From: Tubulanus polymorphus
Taxonomy: Eukaryota > Nemertea > Palaeonemertea > Tubulaniformes > Tubulanidae
Assembly: GCF_964204645.1 (NCBI RefSeq)
Contig: NC_134034.1
Span: 8,799,414-8,863,413, forward strand
Length of the DNA stretch: 64,000 bases
Direction: 5' to 3'
Notes under the pieces: model-generated
Seen by the model: only the letters and a program-made list of their open reading frames with translations
Database searches by the model: none
Told to the model about the DNA's origin: nothing
Position numbers and translations under genes: made by a program
Part shown: positions 1 to 12,235 of the stretch, piece by piece
Layout: every line of letters starts with the position of its first letter
Position numbering within the stretch: the stretch's first letter is position 1

Positions 1-3000
1 ATATAGTTCGGTTTGTGAGATATAGAGGGCGCTATTTGAAAAAAAACCCTGTAAAGCGAGATAAAAAGCAGCATCTCTGGACAAGTATACATCAATCTCG
101 GAACAAACAACAGTAACTCAAAGATACTGCCTTTCAACATAGTGTAGTTACGAGTTGCTGCTGTTCATAATAATCAATAACAGAGATACTGTTATTTAAG
201 TCACCAGCCTATAAAGTTACTGCTTTTTAAAATATCGCGCCGCGAAGTTACTTTCTTTTAAAATACCTGCAATCAAAGTTACTGCTTTTCTACATACCAG
301 GAACCTCGAGTCACTTCTTTTTCATACTACTCTAATTTTCTGCATGTGCTGCCATCTATTGAGTGATAGTAATACCACGCTTGACACTTTTCTTAAATGA
401 TCTTAAAATCAAACTTGTTCGCTACTGAGTTAGGAATATATTCAATGAAAATCAAGTTGCACAATTCAAATGATTAGTTAATGTCAATTTATGAGATAAC
501 TTTCAGTCATGTTGGACGTTGAAGCTGGTATAGATATTCACCAAATATATAGGTTTCAGTAAGTCATATATTTAACTTTTTTAATGATGAAGATTATAAT
601 TGGTAATTACCATTTTTTGACGATCACTGTGACGTACTGCAATATGTCGTCCCGTGGAATGAAAATGCTACAATTGGCGCTAGGGAAAAGGTCTCCTGGT
701 AAGTGTCATTCATTGTTTTGTAATCTGAAGTTGAGGGGTGTATATATTCATAGATACTGTCTAAATGTCGACTAGGTTTCATTTTATGGATCGATGAGCT
801 TTAAAAAGATAAAGTTGGTTATTCTTTTATTGAAAAAAAACGAATGTCCAAAGTGAAGAAAGTACCTCCTTAGTAATAATTTCTGTACACTCATTATTCT
901 CGGCGGTGTAAATTAAAACGATTACTCGCGAATAGATAAGATTGCTTAAAAAAGCCACCTTCGTTGAAACATCTGATATTTTAAATATTTTCGATTTCTT
1001 TTTGCCACTACTAAAACACGATGGGTTCTGAGAAAATAACTGCTGATGTTTAAAATATATTAACATTTTGTTTTTAGAGCGAAAACGGAGACGCTTAACG
1101 CCGACAATTCTAACGCTGCCGCCCATACCTGGACCTGTAGTCACCCACGTTGATTTTGATGGAGATGTTCCTGTGGGTGAAGGGCTATTAGAATTAAGCA
1201 CATTAAACACAACGATAGACATGAATTTTGTCAATCAGCTAAACGACGATGACGTCAGTGATCCAAATATTGATTCAGAATTAGGTGACATAGCCCCCAA
1301 TAGTTTTGAGAACCATATAGATGAAAATGTCACTGCTGATGGATATCAAATTGTGATGCGTGAACCAGCCGAAAATCATGCAGCTGATGAAATCATCACT
1401 GCTAGCGGACAGCATACTAAGATGGTTAATCTAACCGCTGAAAACAACGTCGAACATCAAGATGAAGATAAAGAAAATCAACCAGAAAAATCGAAAAAAA
1501 GTATAAGTACAAAAAAGAAATGCGGACCCATGAAGGCAGAAGAAAGCGAGATTCTGCGAAGCATATATTAAAAGCTGGTTGCAACGTACAATGTAGAAGG
1601 ATGTGCTGTGAAGTCATATCGGAGCAAAGACGTGAGGCAATCTGGGAGGAATATTGGTCTTTGGATAGTTATAATGACCGAAGGAAATTTATTTACAATT
1701 ACGTTGGTCGCACAACAGTAGTTCGGAAAACAAACGGTGGTGATTCTAGGCGGAATTTCAGTTTCAGATATTCATTTCTCGCACAAGATGGGAATGAAGT
1801 CCCCGTTTGTAAAACATTTTTTCTGACAACGTTAGGCTATCACCCAAAAAATGATTCGATTGTTTTCAACATTATGAAGAATACACCTGTCACAAATATG
1901 TCACCTGCAAATGATAGACGTGGAACAACTCATAACATGAAAACTATCGACAAGAATATTATTAAAGACCATATTGAGGCATTCAATCCGTGTGTAAGCC
2001 ACTATCGGCGGGAGCATGCGCCCAATCGGCGGTATCTACCGTCAGACATTACAATAAAAACAATGCACCACGATTTCCTAGAAAAGCATCCTAATGGTTG
2101 TAGCTATACCACGTACCGACACCAAGTTTCAGAGATGGGTATTAGTTTTGCTAAGCTAGGAGAAGAGCAGTGCGAGCAGTGCCTCAAGCATGAAATCCAC
2201 ACTAAAGAGGACCACAACCTAGCAGAATGTTCAATTTGCAAAAATCAGGAAGCCCATGCAACCAGAGCAGAAACAGGAAGACGGCATTACAAACAAGACG
2301 CTGAATCTGGCCAGTTAAACGACACTATTATCCGTGCAGTAGATCTGCAAAAGGTGATCATGTTGCCCCGGATGCCAGGAATAAAGAGCGTACTCTTCAC
2401 TAAAAGATTGGTATGTTATCATGAAACGTTTGCGACAGTTGGCAAAAAGAGTAACACATGTAACAAACGGCCCAATATTTCCATCATCTGGCATGAAGGA
2501 GTTGCTGGACGTGCAGCAGAAGAGGTTTCCTCTGCATTTTACAATGCCATTTTGCAGGACAGCACGTACGAACACATCGTATTCTGGCTTGATAATTGTT
2601 CAAGCCAGAATAAGTGCTATTGCCTGTTTACAACAATGATAACATTAGTGAACTCAGAGCTCATCAAAGCAAAAGACATCACATTCAAATATTTCGAACC
2701 AGGCCACACTTTCATGGCTGCTGATAGTATACACGCTGGAGTAGAAGCCCAATATAAGAAGGTTCCAGGTGGAAACGTATTTAATTTTGATGATTTCCGT
2801 CATGTAATTTCTGATTCAAATGGTAGAACAATTGATGTGATTGAAATAACAAATGACGACTTTCATGCCTGGACTGGGAACCAGTCGCTGGCAAAACTGG
2901 GTAAAGCTGGCCGCCCACTTCTTAAGGAAATAGTATCGTTGAAATTTTGCAGAGGTTCAGTCGAAATCCTCTTCAAAAGTAGCCATGATGAAAAAAGTTG

Positions 3001-3950
3001 GAAAACGTTTTCCTATCTGAAAAAGAATGTGTCCTTGGCAAATCTGCGAGTTCCAAATTTGATACGCAAACAACAACGTGGCTTGTTAACAGAGAAAAAG
3101 GCTGACATTGTGCGAAAATTGTGCCCCCTGATGCCAGAATCGAAACGTGCATTCTGGGAGAATATGCCTAACAGTGACAATGTTATCGATCTTATTAATG
3201 CTGAATAGATGGAGCTGAAAGAGCTTGATTAACTGTGGCTGAATATTTTCTTTAAATATACGGACAGTTGATTAATGAATTCGTTTATTCCTTTTCACTA
3301 TATTGAAGATTGAGATTTTTGTTATTTGTTATAGTTCGAGTTCGGTTAAATTTTTCTGAATAAAAAGTTATCTTTTAAGTTTCAAGTAAAATTGTGAAAC
3401 TTCTGTTTTCTGTAGTATTGAATGTTTATCATCAGTTTGTCCGCTATGCAAGCCTATTTTAAGATACGAGCCCACAGTGTTCTCGGTCCCGTTTGAATAT
3501 CGGGATCCAAACACCACCTGTGTGGACTGAGGTTACTTCTCTTTAACTGAACACAAAGATGTTACTGCTTTTTATTATATTTCTCTTGAAGTTACTGGCA
3601 TTTAACATTTTACAAATTGGAGTTGCTGCTTTTTATGCGGACACGTTTTTGGAATACTTCTTTTCTTATTATCAGGGACACGTAAAATATGACTCAATTT
3701 TCTGTCAAAAAGCAGTAACTGACAAAATATCAAATAATTCTGAGAAAAAATGAATTTTTTGCCATGAAAATATGCGTAACCGTGTTTTGGAATGAATTGA
3801 TTGTAATGGTATGAGATTTGAAGAATTTATACTAACTGGATCGATGGGGGAATGCCGTGAATCTTAAATCGCGTTTTTCTCAAAACTTTAAAAATTAAGT
3901 TACTGCCTTTTATCATGCTAGGGCAGCACTGGGGTATATATAAGAGGTAT
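1..3950 (+). mobile_element. DNA transposon-like unit with subterminal repeats
   Basis: Seen: both flanks of the transposase-like gene (about 60-340 and 3530-3930) are strewn with variants of a short motif, AAGTTACTGCTTTT. Examples lie near 220, 253, 278 and 310 on the left and near 3531, 3559, 3590, 3616 and 3897 on the right; a reverse copy lies near 3710. The left edge may lie outside the window and no target-site duplication was found. Known: several eukaryotic DNA transposons carry clustered subterminal transposase-binding repeats. Inferred: this is an element whose ends are marked by such clusters. The boundaries are approximate. Confidence 0.45.
644..3208 (+). pseudogene. DDE-type transposase-like protein (DUF7869-like), frameshifted
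   Basis: Exon 1 is 644-698 (ATG, then donor GTAAGT at 699). Exon 2 starts at 1078 after a TTTTTAG acceptor and the reading frame joins cleanly. An acidic, low-complexity N-terminal part runs to about 1490. A run of A residues (about 1494-1500) then appears to have lost one base, because the conserved part continues in another frame to 3208 (about 560 codons). That part has a Cys-rich start (CNVQCRRMCC), a C..C/H/C..C cluster around codons 215-245, and three acidic blocks in RNase H order: AVDLQKV, WLDNCSSQNK and GHTFMAADSIHAGVE. I recognise the last two as marks of a large animal family close to DUF7869; transposase activity is inferred. Apart from the A-run indel the frame is open. An alternative is a host-captured gene. 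Confidence 0.55.
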
Positions 3951-4082
3951 CAAAAATATATTTTAACAAAATGTTAAAACACGGGAAGTTAGAAGATGAA
4001 TGAAAAGAAGTAGTTTCTGTTTTTGTACAAGAATACAGTATGGAAAAAAGAGGAGTTGAAGAATACGTATCTCTCCCGATGG

Positions 4083-5033
4083 TTATTTGTCTAAATTTCT
4101 ACACCACAATTTCGTACAGAAATATTCGCGAATTTCTCGTCCCAGCAAAAGATATATGTAGAAATTTACCACAAAGTTACACATTTGAAACTGCGCAAAT
4201 ATGTCATACAGAACATTCTTTTGTTCCGTTGAGACTGGTAAAAATGTAGTAATAGTAGTTGGAAGTGTAAATATTGCAAATGCGAGTGAAACTGTTACAA
4301 GCATTATTGTTGTACGCTTTGATTTTGTAGTTTTCTGATCAGACGAAACCATTTTTGAACCTTTGAATAAATGAACTATTATAACGAAATTCGATATAAT
4401 GATCAAAATCAACGGTAAAACATAAACATGGACAATAACTGTGATGAACGAGTTTGTTTGATCAATTAATGTATGGTAACACCCGAAAAACTGGTCGGAA
4501 AAATGTATCGACGTTGTAGGTAGAAGAAATAAAATCAGTAAATTTACCGCAGTAATTATCAACATCACTAATCGAGCGAATCCCGGTGTACATATTAAAC
4601 GAGATGTGAACGGGAGGAGAACAACTGCCACACGTTCTAAAGTTATAGCAATTATTAACCAAGAACTATTGCTAACTGCAAGTACCATTACGAATTCATA
4701 TATTTGACAACGCATCGGTGTATTAATCATAAATATTGGTCCATCTTTAATGCGCAAAAGAACAAACTGTAAAACGGGCATCAGTGTAAAATTTATGTGG
4801 TATACAGAATCACAGACTGACAAAGCGATCAGATAGTTAGCGTAAGATAAACTGCGGAATCTGCGACTTATCATAATCAAGAAAGTAGCTGAATTCCCGA
4901 AGGCTCCAAGCAGGAACAATACAGACAGAATGACTATTGACAACTTACGGTAGCTTCCAGATCTGTTTGCGACGGACATGAGCACAATGTAACTGTTGTA
5001 AGTTCGAGCAATTTGCACCTGAGTAGAATTCAT
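4083..5033 (-). CDS. Class A (rhodopsin-family) G-protein-coupled receptor
   Basis: A 316-residue protein from one exon with seven hydrophobic segments. Visible hallmarks: an N-terminal NST glycosylation site, GNSATFLIM in helix 1, NYLIALSVCD in helix 2, a Cys before helix 3 (MRCQIYEF) with a partner Cys in extracellular loop 2 (FFGCYHT), and a basic third loop (SDQKTTKSKRTT). The usual DRY at the end of helix 3 is ERV, and the usual NPxxY in helix 7 reads NFYIY. Length and intron-less structure fit the expanded peptide/orphan receptor families of invertebrates; the ligand is unknown. It would act in the plasma membrane. No disabling mutation is seen. The start at 5033 is the first Met of the frame and leaves a short extracellular N terminus. 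Confidence 0.8.
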   Translation of the reverse strand: MNSTQVQIARTYNSYIVLMSVANRSGSYRKLSIVILSVLFLLGAFGNSATFLIMISRRFRSLSYANYLIALSVCDSVYHINFTLMPVLQFVLLRIKDGPIFMINTPMRCQIYEFVMVLAVSNSSWLIIAITLERVAVVLLPFTSRLICTPGFARLVMLIITAVNLLILFLLPTTSIHFSDQFFGCYHTLIDQTNSFITVIVHVYVLPLILIIISNFVIIVHLFKGSKMVSSDQKTTKSKRTTIMLVTVSLAFAIFTLPTTITTFLPVSTEQKNVLYDIFAQFQMCNFVVNFYIYLLLGREIREYFCTKLWCRNLDK

Positions 5034-7280
5034 GATTCATGAGGATCAAATGGGAGTGTACTGACTGTACGGAAGTGTACTGACTAACTATATGTATTTG
5101 AGAATGTACTGGAACTGACCATGTTATCTTGCGTATTGGAAAATCAATGTAACCTTAGTACAAAGAAATAATCAAAGCCTTTACTACAGCTACATTACAT
5201 TTAATTGAAAATCTTTACTCAGAAATAAAACACAATGTACTCAGATTTTTGTATTTCATTTTCGTGAAATACAGAAATGTAACTAAATCAAAAGATCGAT
5301 ATTCTTTGTGCAATCGTCATTGTAAATGATGAAATATCTCAATCTTAAACATCTGAATAAAAAAATGAATATACGTGGATAACAAAGGTCAAATATCACC
5401 AGTGCGTTCGTAATTCAACGACAAGGTATGTAGCTCCAGGAGTTCTCGAGGGCAGTTTTGCATTATATTCCTAAATTACTTACTTTTCTATTTTCCCTAT
5501 TTAAAAGGTAAAACGTTCTATATCCTAAACCTATATTTATACCGAGGACACCCAGGACGCAATTAAGATAAGTGTGCTAAGCACCCAGACTCTAATACGT
5601 AGTTTTAGACATTTTTAAGACATTCTCTCAACTACATCCCAGTTAACACCAACCCAAGCACAGATCCGATTTTCGTGTACAAATCATGTGTGAAGAACAC
5701 CAATATGCTATCAGTATATTATCTGCTTATACTATAGTCGCCAACGGGATCTTTGAATTCCAGTCACAACACACAGAGTTCCTGTCTCCAAAATTACTTT
5801 TATTTAAGGATCTGATCTGGACGATCTTGATATTTCCAGCGGTCTCCCTTAGCTGTCTAAGAACCCCAGCATATATAATCAATTCCCGACCCAATCCATT
5901 TGCCACATTACCAAAACCCATTAACATAGTCGTTCCCTCAGCACTATACCCATTAAAAATACCATTAAGAATCTGGATTAATTAGGAAATACCATTTAGC
6001 ACTGGATTGATTGCGTATTGGTGAATATGAATATATTTATTTTGCGCTATAATTACAAGTAATTGGTTTAGGTTCAATCCGAGTACGAAAAGTTTAACGC
6101 TCGAAGGTATGAATTATTAATCGCCAAAGTTTGAAAGTTTGATCTCGAATGTAGGTTTGTTAAAAGATGGCAGCACTGCCAATGAATTGGGACCAATGAA
6201 TTGTATAATGATGTATCTTTCTCTTTTGGACCTAAATGACAAACAATTTCATCTATATTGTTTATCAGTTTACTATTGCTGACACCCAGTGCACTAGTGG
6301 CTAATTTTGAACTATTTCTTTGCCATAATAGTTTATTATTAAATATACCAATACAAGCATATACAGTATATACACTAGCAAAGCATCAATCCGACACTTT
6401 ATGTACATTTTGGGTGACTTTTATATTCATCCTAGAACTACATTTAAACAGAAATCCCCTATTCTTGCAAACTCCAAATTCTAGAAGGTTCCAAGTGTTT
6501 TATTTTTTTTGAGATGATCGAAACTTTGTTTTGTATTGGTTTCGTAGCTCTTTATACGATTTTATCGGAGAAGTCTAATCCATCATATGAGAATCTACGC
6601 AAAACGTATACTCGCTTACCGCAGCTTCGTGGTAGAATCTCAACATCTACAGTTTTACAGTCATAATTATGTCATTTTCTCGTTTTATTGGTATCATTTA
6701 TCGTTCTAGCCTACATGGTTAACTCCTTTATATCTTCAAGATTATAATGGTATTAGTTTCCAAAAATATCTGATAATAATGACCGTATATCGCGCTGTCA
6801 TCTATGGCCTGTAACAGCGATTTATTGTCTTGTTATTGCATTGCTAATTTAGCTTATAAGTAATTTTTGAGGAATCAAAGGCATATAACAGTACATTCAT
6901 GTACTGAAAAAATATAAGATACTTCGAACTTCAGTGCCCGGTGGCTCTTGGTGGTTTTTAGTTCGTTAATTTCGTTAAATTTTACTAGAACTGTCGATTT
7001 CGAACGATTTTCTTCTCATTCCGCCCCATAAGATCAATTTTTGAGGAATACTTAATGTATAGAAAATTCAGTTTATTCCAAAATTATCCAGGGCAATGCA
7101 GCCTTTTCGAAAGAAAATCGAATGATTTAGATTTCGATCTTTTATTTCAATCATACTAATTTCCATTTCTCAAGCACGCGTGTGCGATCATTTAAAGGCT
7201 TAACGACTATTTATTTAGTTAAATCCTCCAAAAGTTTATGAGTTGAAATATGAATGTAAGGGCGGTGGCAAAAAGTCAAT
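5034..7280. other. Intergenic, no supported gene
   Basis: Short open frames here (for example 5686-5985 and 6258-6512) show no motif, no splice context and no compositional change. I see no structural RNA or obvious inverted repeat. Confidence 0.5.
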
Positions 7281-7359
7281 TTCAAAATTTTTCATCATGT
7301 AAAATCGTAGAAAAAGCCTGTCCCGGGTTAGCGGATATAGTTGACGTGGTTTTGTTTGT

Positions 7360-7520
7360 ATAGGCTCGAAGCCGTGAACGCTGATACGGCGAGTGTAGCG
7401 CACCCGTGCGGATTGTGTTTACAAACAGAATGGGGAGCATGCGCACTGCAAAAAAACAAGATGGCGGAAACTCTCTTGTGAAGAAAAATCTCGATGGCGG
7501 GCCTAGGCCAGGCACGCATC
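7360..7520. promoter_or_regulatory. CpG-rich, promoter-like patch
   Basis: A local GC/CpG-rich island in AT-rich sequence containing GCATGCGCAC (NRF1-like) and AAGATGGCGG (YY1-like). These two motifs typify animal housekeeping promoters. No adjoining gene could be identified, so it may equally be a transposon end. Confidence 0.25.
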
Positions 7521-7558
7521 CAAAACATAAACTTACTGGACAGTAATATCATCCCTCC

Positions 7559-8211
7559 CATTTAAAGGGCAAATGCCATCAAAATTGTACTTTCCGCGAT
7601 TTCTTAACCAGAAGAAACATAATAGCGACCTAAGATGTGACTTATTGAAAAAAGGAGCACGAATTAGCCGTAATAGTTAGCGGAATAGTTATTAATTTAT
7701 CCTTCACTCCGTGCGTATAGTTCATATTCAACCCGCGGGTGGCGCTATTTATGATGTTAAGTATGACAATCAACACAAGCACATGTGCGCGCTAGTACGC
7801 GTAGCCTATGTATAATCGATAAAATAAACATCATTTGTTCACCGTATTCACTGACCTACAGTGCTACTCACTTATAAACGATTATCATGGCATATACAAC
7901 GGTAGCAACACTTACAAAGGCAAGAGTTTATTTATTCAAATCACTCCTAAAACGATAAAATACCGCATGAAATGTCTAGTGAAATGACTGTAAGCGGCAA
8001 GCGTTTGTCAGAGATGACGTCAGAAACACGTACCAGCTAACATAAACAATAACAGTGAGCACGTGCTGAAATTGCCGATTGAAAAATGATATTTCTCAGT
8101 AATGGCTGAACTTAAATTCAAACCAGTTCCATATTTGATATTTGTGAATACATCACATTTGAAAATGAAATTTACACAATATTCTATTTTGATGGTATTT
8201 GCTCTTTAATC
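7559..8211. mobile_element. MITE-like element with imperfect inverted ends
   Basis: The left end reads TTTAAAGGGCAAATGCCATC. The right end, reversed, reads TTAAAGAGCAAATACCATC, followed in both by AAAAT. The weaker match extends some 20 bp outward. There is no coding capacity between the ends. The target duplication is not clear. Confidence 0.35.
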
Positions 8212-8319
8212 CACTGCTATATCATTCCACTAGCTTCAATAAAATTTCAACTCTGCAACAGAGGATCGAAAGGGGTAGATAAAAACCCACCTAAATTAAA
8301 GAATTAAAAAATCGAGAAT

Positions 8320-8410
8320 TTATTTATTCAAACAATCTTAGATCTAAAATACACGACGTTTCGATCGCACCCCATAGATCATCGTCTGGGAGAGGGGCAT
8401 AATAATAATA
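8320..8410 (-). repeat. Penelope-like element terminal relic
   Basis: Reversed, this reads a GATGAT...GATCGAAACG...GAATAAATAAAT string, resembling the ends of Penelope-like retroelements, where degenerate hammerhead motifs sit. A similar string lies at 47330-47400. No protein remains. Confidence 0.25.
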
Positions 8411-9574
8411 ATACACGTAGGTTATAAATCAATTTTGAACAATAATTTTAGATTTTTGAATTGAAACTTAACTTTCAAACCCAGAAATGTGAACAAAATT
8501 CTATTAAATTTTAGTCACATATTTTATTTATTCCAAAACAGACGGTTGATCATTCCATACCTTGTATGTATTAAAACACAATGTGCCGGTATCTTGTTTG
8601 AAGTGGTTAGTGAAACTAAGTGGTTAAGATATAACAGCAGAAAAGCTCTTCCATAGTTAGCCTAATATGTGCACAGCCTAAATTATGGTGATGTTTTTTT
8701 CTTTTTATGAATAACATGTCCCATCCGTTGAATTATTTAATCGATAACGAATGCTCTGAGTAAAAACCTGAGTGTCACTGTTGCTATCGGACACACGTGA
8801 GCTCTTTGGTACCAGAATAAGGAGTGCCAAGCTCGGGACTGGGTGAAGTCCTGAAATGAATTATTCAGGTTGCATCTAAAACACTAAAATCAAAATCGGA
8901 TCGAAAAAACCAAAGGGTGGTTAGAGGTATGTTCTTTAAGACAGACCCTCGTGAAAGGCACCGGAGTAAAATCATGTGTCGAGTGGAGATGATATCATTG
9001 TGTCAAAATATCTTCAAAATTGACAAAAATAGAATAGTTTGAAAATAATGATTTTATATTAAAATCCGTTATAAAAAAAACTTCTATAGAATCAACGAAA
9101 TGTAATTAAGAAGAATACTATGTTTATAATTTTATTCACGAAATTAGAAAAAGTTTTCCAAATTTGCTGTGAAACTCTTGTCGGCCAGATGTGTTCCTAT
9201 CAAACAACCGACCGCAAGTCGAGTCGAGGTGGGATGTGGCCTACACTGAAAATCTCAAGTGCTGAAGTTTAACCACCGGTGCATCTGAATGTCGGCCGTA
9301 AATAAACTGAACGGAAAGGGCCTAGTTAGATAAAATTCTAGTCAAGTACAGACGGGTACATATCGTGTGATACAGGCTCCATATATTTCATGTGCATTTG
9401 GAATTTAAAGGACTACTGAACACTATTCCAATATGCATCGTATTTTTCCACTATAATGTTGATTAAGTAACACATATTCCATATTGATTCCTAAAAACAT
9501 TTACACGAAATTCTTTTAACGAAAAAAATAAACATTTGTTAGATCTCCGTTGTTTTGTTTACTCTGACCACGTG

Positions 9575-9630
9575 TAATGAGCAGGTCACGTGAGTAAACG
9601 TCAGCGCGAGAAGTTACTTTGTAAACAAAC
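9575..9630 (+). promoter_or_regulatory. E-box pair upstream of the zinc-protein gene
   Basis: CACGTG and TCACGTGA lie within 60 bp of the ATG at 9631, in a short CpG-richer patch. They are plausible bHLH-factor sites for the + strand gene; the role is inferred. Confidence 0.25.
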
Positions 9631-10533
9631 ATGGCGGATACAATTAACAACGTAAGCAACAGCGATGAAAGTTCAGAAGATTATTAGTCAGATAATAATT
9701 ATATTGAAAAGGAAGACATCGAGTCGGGCAGTGAATTATCTGTGGAGACTGTAAACGTGGCAGAACCAATTCTAGATCCATATCTATATGAGCCAGATGC
9801 ATCCGACTCGGAAGAGGGCGACCGACCTGATGACAGGCCGGATAGACTGAATATATTAGACGTGGATCGCCAAGATGAATGGAAATAAATAACTATTTTA
9901 AAAAAAAACTATTCATAATAAGGCCAAATATTTTGTTCACGGCACTCCTAAGAAAAAGTATTGTCTAACTAACCATACACTTTTATTACAACGTGGTAGG
10001 CCTATTACTCACTGCTCACAATACGTAATTGTCATCGAACTCAACAATAGTTGTTGTAGTACGTTACTCGAGCGAGGCGTAGCATACATCTTTGTGTTAG
10101 TTCCTTTCTAGGGATGTTTAACTTTCGATTTGCAGACTCAACATGGTAATTCAAAATCATTTTCTCTTTCCTTGGTGTCATTGCTCTCATTGCCAGATAT
10201 TGGACACTGAGCCAGAGTGTATCTGCTGCCATGAGGTTCCCGAGGTCAAAAATAAATTAGACCAGCTCAATGCAAGGACCAGGAGACGACCATTTCACTT
10301 GCATGACTGATACGCCATCATTTCAGTCAGTGTGTTTGGATGTTTCGGTGCTGGAAACAGCCTGGTATGGGTTTCGTTCGCAGTATGGCCGTAAAGCGTT
10401 TCAGGGTCCGTTACCATACAAATATAGGCACATTGCATATAGACAGTGTGTTCGATGGAGCTGGGGATTCTGCGGCAAAAACAAAAGAGTACTATTGCCT
10501 GCAGGATTCCGTCTACCTCCGTTGGAAAACTAA
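9631..10533 (+). pseudogene. P2X7 C-terminal (ballast)-domain zinc protein, two exons, broken
   Basis: Exon 1 (from ATG 9631) encodes an acidic region with PYLYEPDASDSEE, the segment that precedes this domain in many animal proteins. It has an in-frame TAG at 9685 and runs to 9888. Exon 2 begins at 10136 after a TTTGCAG acceptor and has the zinc cluster WCHCSHC...ECICCHEVPEV, then CMTDTPSFQSVCLDVSVLET, then YRHIAYRQCVRWSWGF, ending at 10533. A frameshift lies near 10260, since CHEVPEV and PSFQSVC are in different frames. An exon-1 donor is not obvious. AATAAA lies at about 10582. The role in the transposon is unknown; the domain binds zinc and nucleotides in vertebrate P2X7. Its place between matched transposon ends suggests an accessory protein of the element (inference). 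Confidence 0.6.
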
Positions 10534-11357
10534 AACGCAAATTTTAGTTGCAATGTATAAAATATTTTATTAATTTACAAGAATAAATGATTTGTATATA
10601 TTTTACATTAAAAAAGTTGTCAATCATGTCATCTTGAGCCGAGTAATAAGAAATTCAAATAACTACGATGATATTAACAGCAGTAAATAGTCAAGTGGTT
10701 ATATTAATTGTCAACCATGTCACTTTCCAGAATTTCGCAAATCACTTCATCAATAGATTCGGTGTTGACAGTTAGTTTTCGAAATTGCTTTTTAGGTTGA
10801 GTAGCGAGGGCAGTTGATTTTGATATTCCTTTGACCTTTTCGGTAACCCCCTTTGATGTATGGAATCTTGATGTATGGTAGATTACCGCTTCATCCTTAA
10901 CTACCCTTTTGCGATCCGCGATCAATGTGGATGGTGCATTTATTTTAGAGGAATAATGCGGGCGTCTCTTTATGTTGTTAAAAACTTCTGCAAAGCATAA
11001 CTTGACGTAATCTGAAAAAAATCTTTTTTATGAACCAGAGTAATTTTTAGTAAATAATATCACACTTTGTTAGCTTCAGCCTACCATAAGTGGCTGTTGT
11101 CAGAATTTTTCTTAAAACGTGACCATCTTTATACTTTGGATAGTGCATCTGTCATCCGGTGTTGTCATATCGCGGAAAGACGGAATCGCAGAATTTTCGG
11201 AAAACGCGGAATTTCTTCATTTTTACTATAAACGGGTTTTCCCACGGGGATACCCACTGTCGGACAGGGCACCGGACCCAGGTTTTCAACACCGGGAATT
11301 AGTATTTGATAATTTATTATATCGCCAGTCAACAACTTAACGATACTGTTCCAAATA

Positions 11358-12105
11358 ATGGAGAACCTAGGCAATACGTGCTTTGCGAATTCAGTGATAC
11401 AGAGTATCGCTGCATTAACTGAAGGAATACAAATCGATGGTACGTAAACGTAGGATTTGTGATGACACCATGGGTCATTCTCAAGGACTCACTTCCGAGT
11501 TAAGATTTGACTCTGGATTCTGGATTTAAAACATTGGAAATGAATTGATTCTAAGTAACTCAGAGTTAACTCACAACTGTGGAACTGGATCGATGTCAGA
11601 CGAAAATAAATAGACATTATGTATATTTCATTCTGGCTTAGGATTGTTCATGCGTGTTGTATGTCTACATTGTTGTTATAAGCGAAGAATGTAGTTTATC
11701 TTTTAGAATTAAATGATATGAAAGATTATAAAATGGTTTCGTTTTTTTAATTTTTACTTTGTGACTGCTATAACATATATGTTCCTATGCTGATTATTTG
11801 GATCAAAAGAATCTTATTGGTACCGGAACTGGACGGCCGTAAAATTATAATAGTTTCAAAGGAATTTGAACCGGTACTTGTTTGATCGTAGGATTTCATG
11901 TTTGCAACCATCTACAACTACGGTCCGACACCGAGAACGTGCTCAATATTTATCTGATAATATTCGTTTCTGAAGTTCTCAAAAAGTCGATGAACTTCGA
12001 TAACCGAAGTTTGCCTAGTAGAAATAGACATTAGGTGCCTGGTCTCTTTCACCTCACTTGATTCTGACTTCTTCTACAGGTGGCAGCCATTCAACTGTAT
12101 CGTAA
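11358..12105 (+). CDS. Captured ubiquitin-specific-protease fragment (copy 1)
   Basis: Exon 1 (11358-11439) starts with ATG and encodes MENLGNTCFANSVIQSIAAL and then seven more codons. GNTCFANSVIQSI is the catalytic-cysteine box of USP/UBP deubiquitinases. A GTACGT donor follows. A second small exon (12080-12105, acceptor TTCTACAG) joins in frame, adds GGSHSTVS and stops. The product would be about 36 residues, far too short for protease activity because the His and Asp boxes are absent. The copy at 43271-44013 has the same structure. Likely a transduplicated host gene fragment; expression is unknown. Confidence 0.5.
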
Positions 12106-12235
12106 TATAATAATTCCATATAAAATTGCCTGCAAATAATGGGATTCGAACCTAAGTCGTTGCATCGATCGGTCCGGTGCCCTGTCCGACAGTGGGTATC
12201 CCTGTGGGAAAACCCGTTTACTATTCAAAGTAAAA

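Noticed and set aside
5686-5985. 99-codon open frame (+)
   Set aside because: No motif, no splice context and an open frame on the other strand; compatible with chance in AT-rich DNA.
7282-7561. Two 77-codon frames (-)
   Set aside because: Overlapping frames inside a CpG-rich patch, no recognisable domain.
10041-10232. 63-codon frame (-)
   Set aside because: Antisense to exon 2 of the P2X7-C-type gene; the + strand holds the zinc motif.
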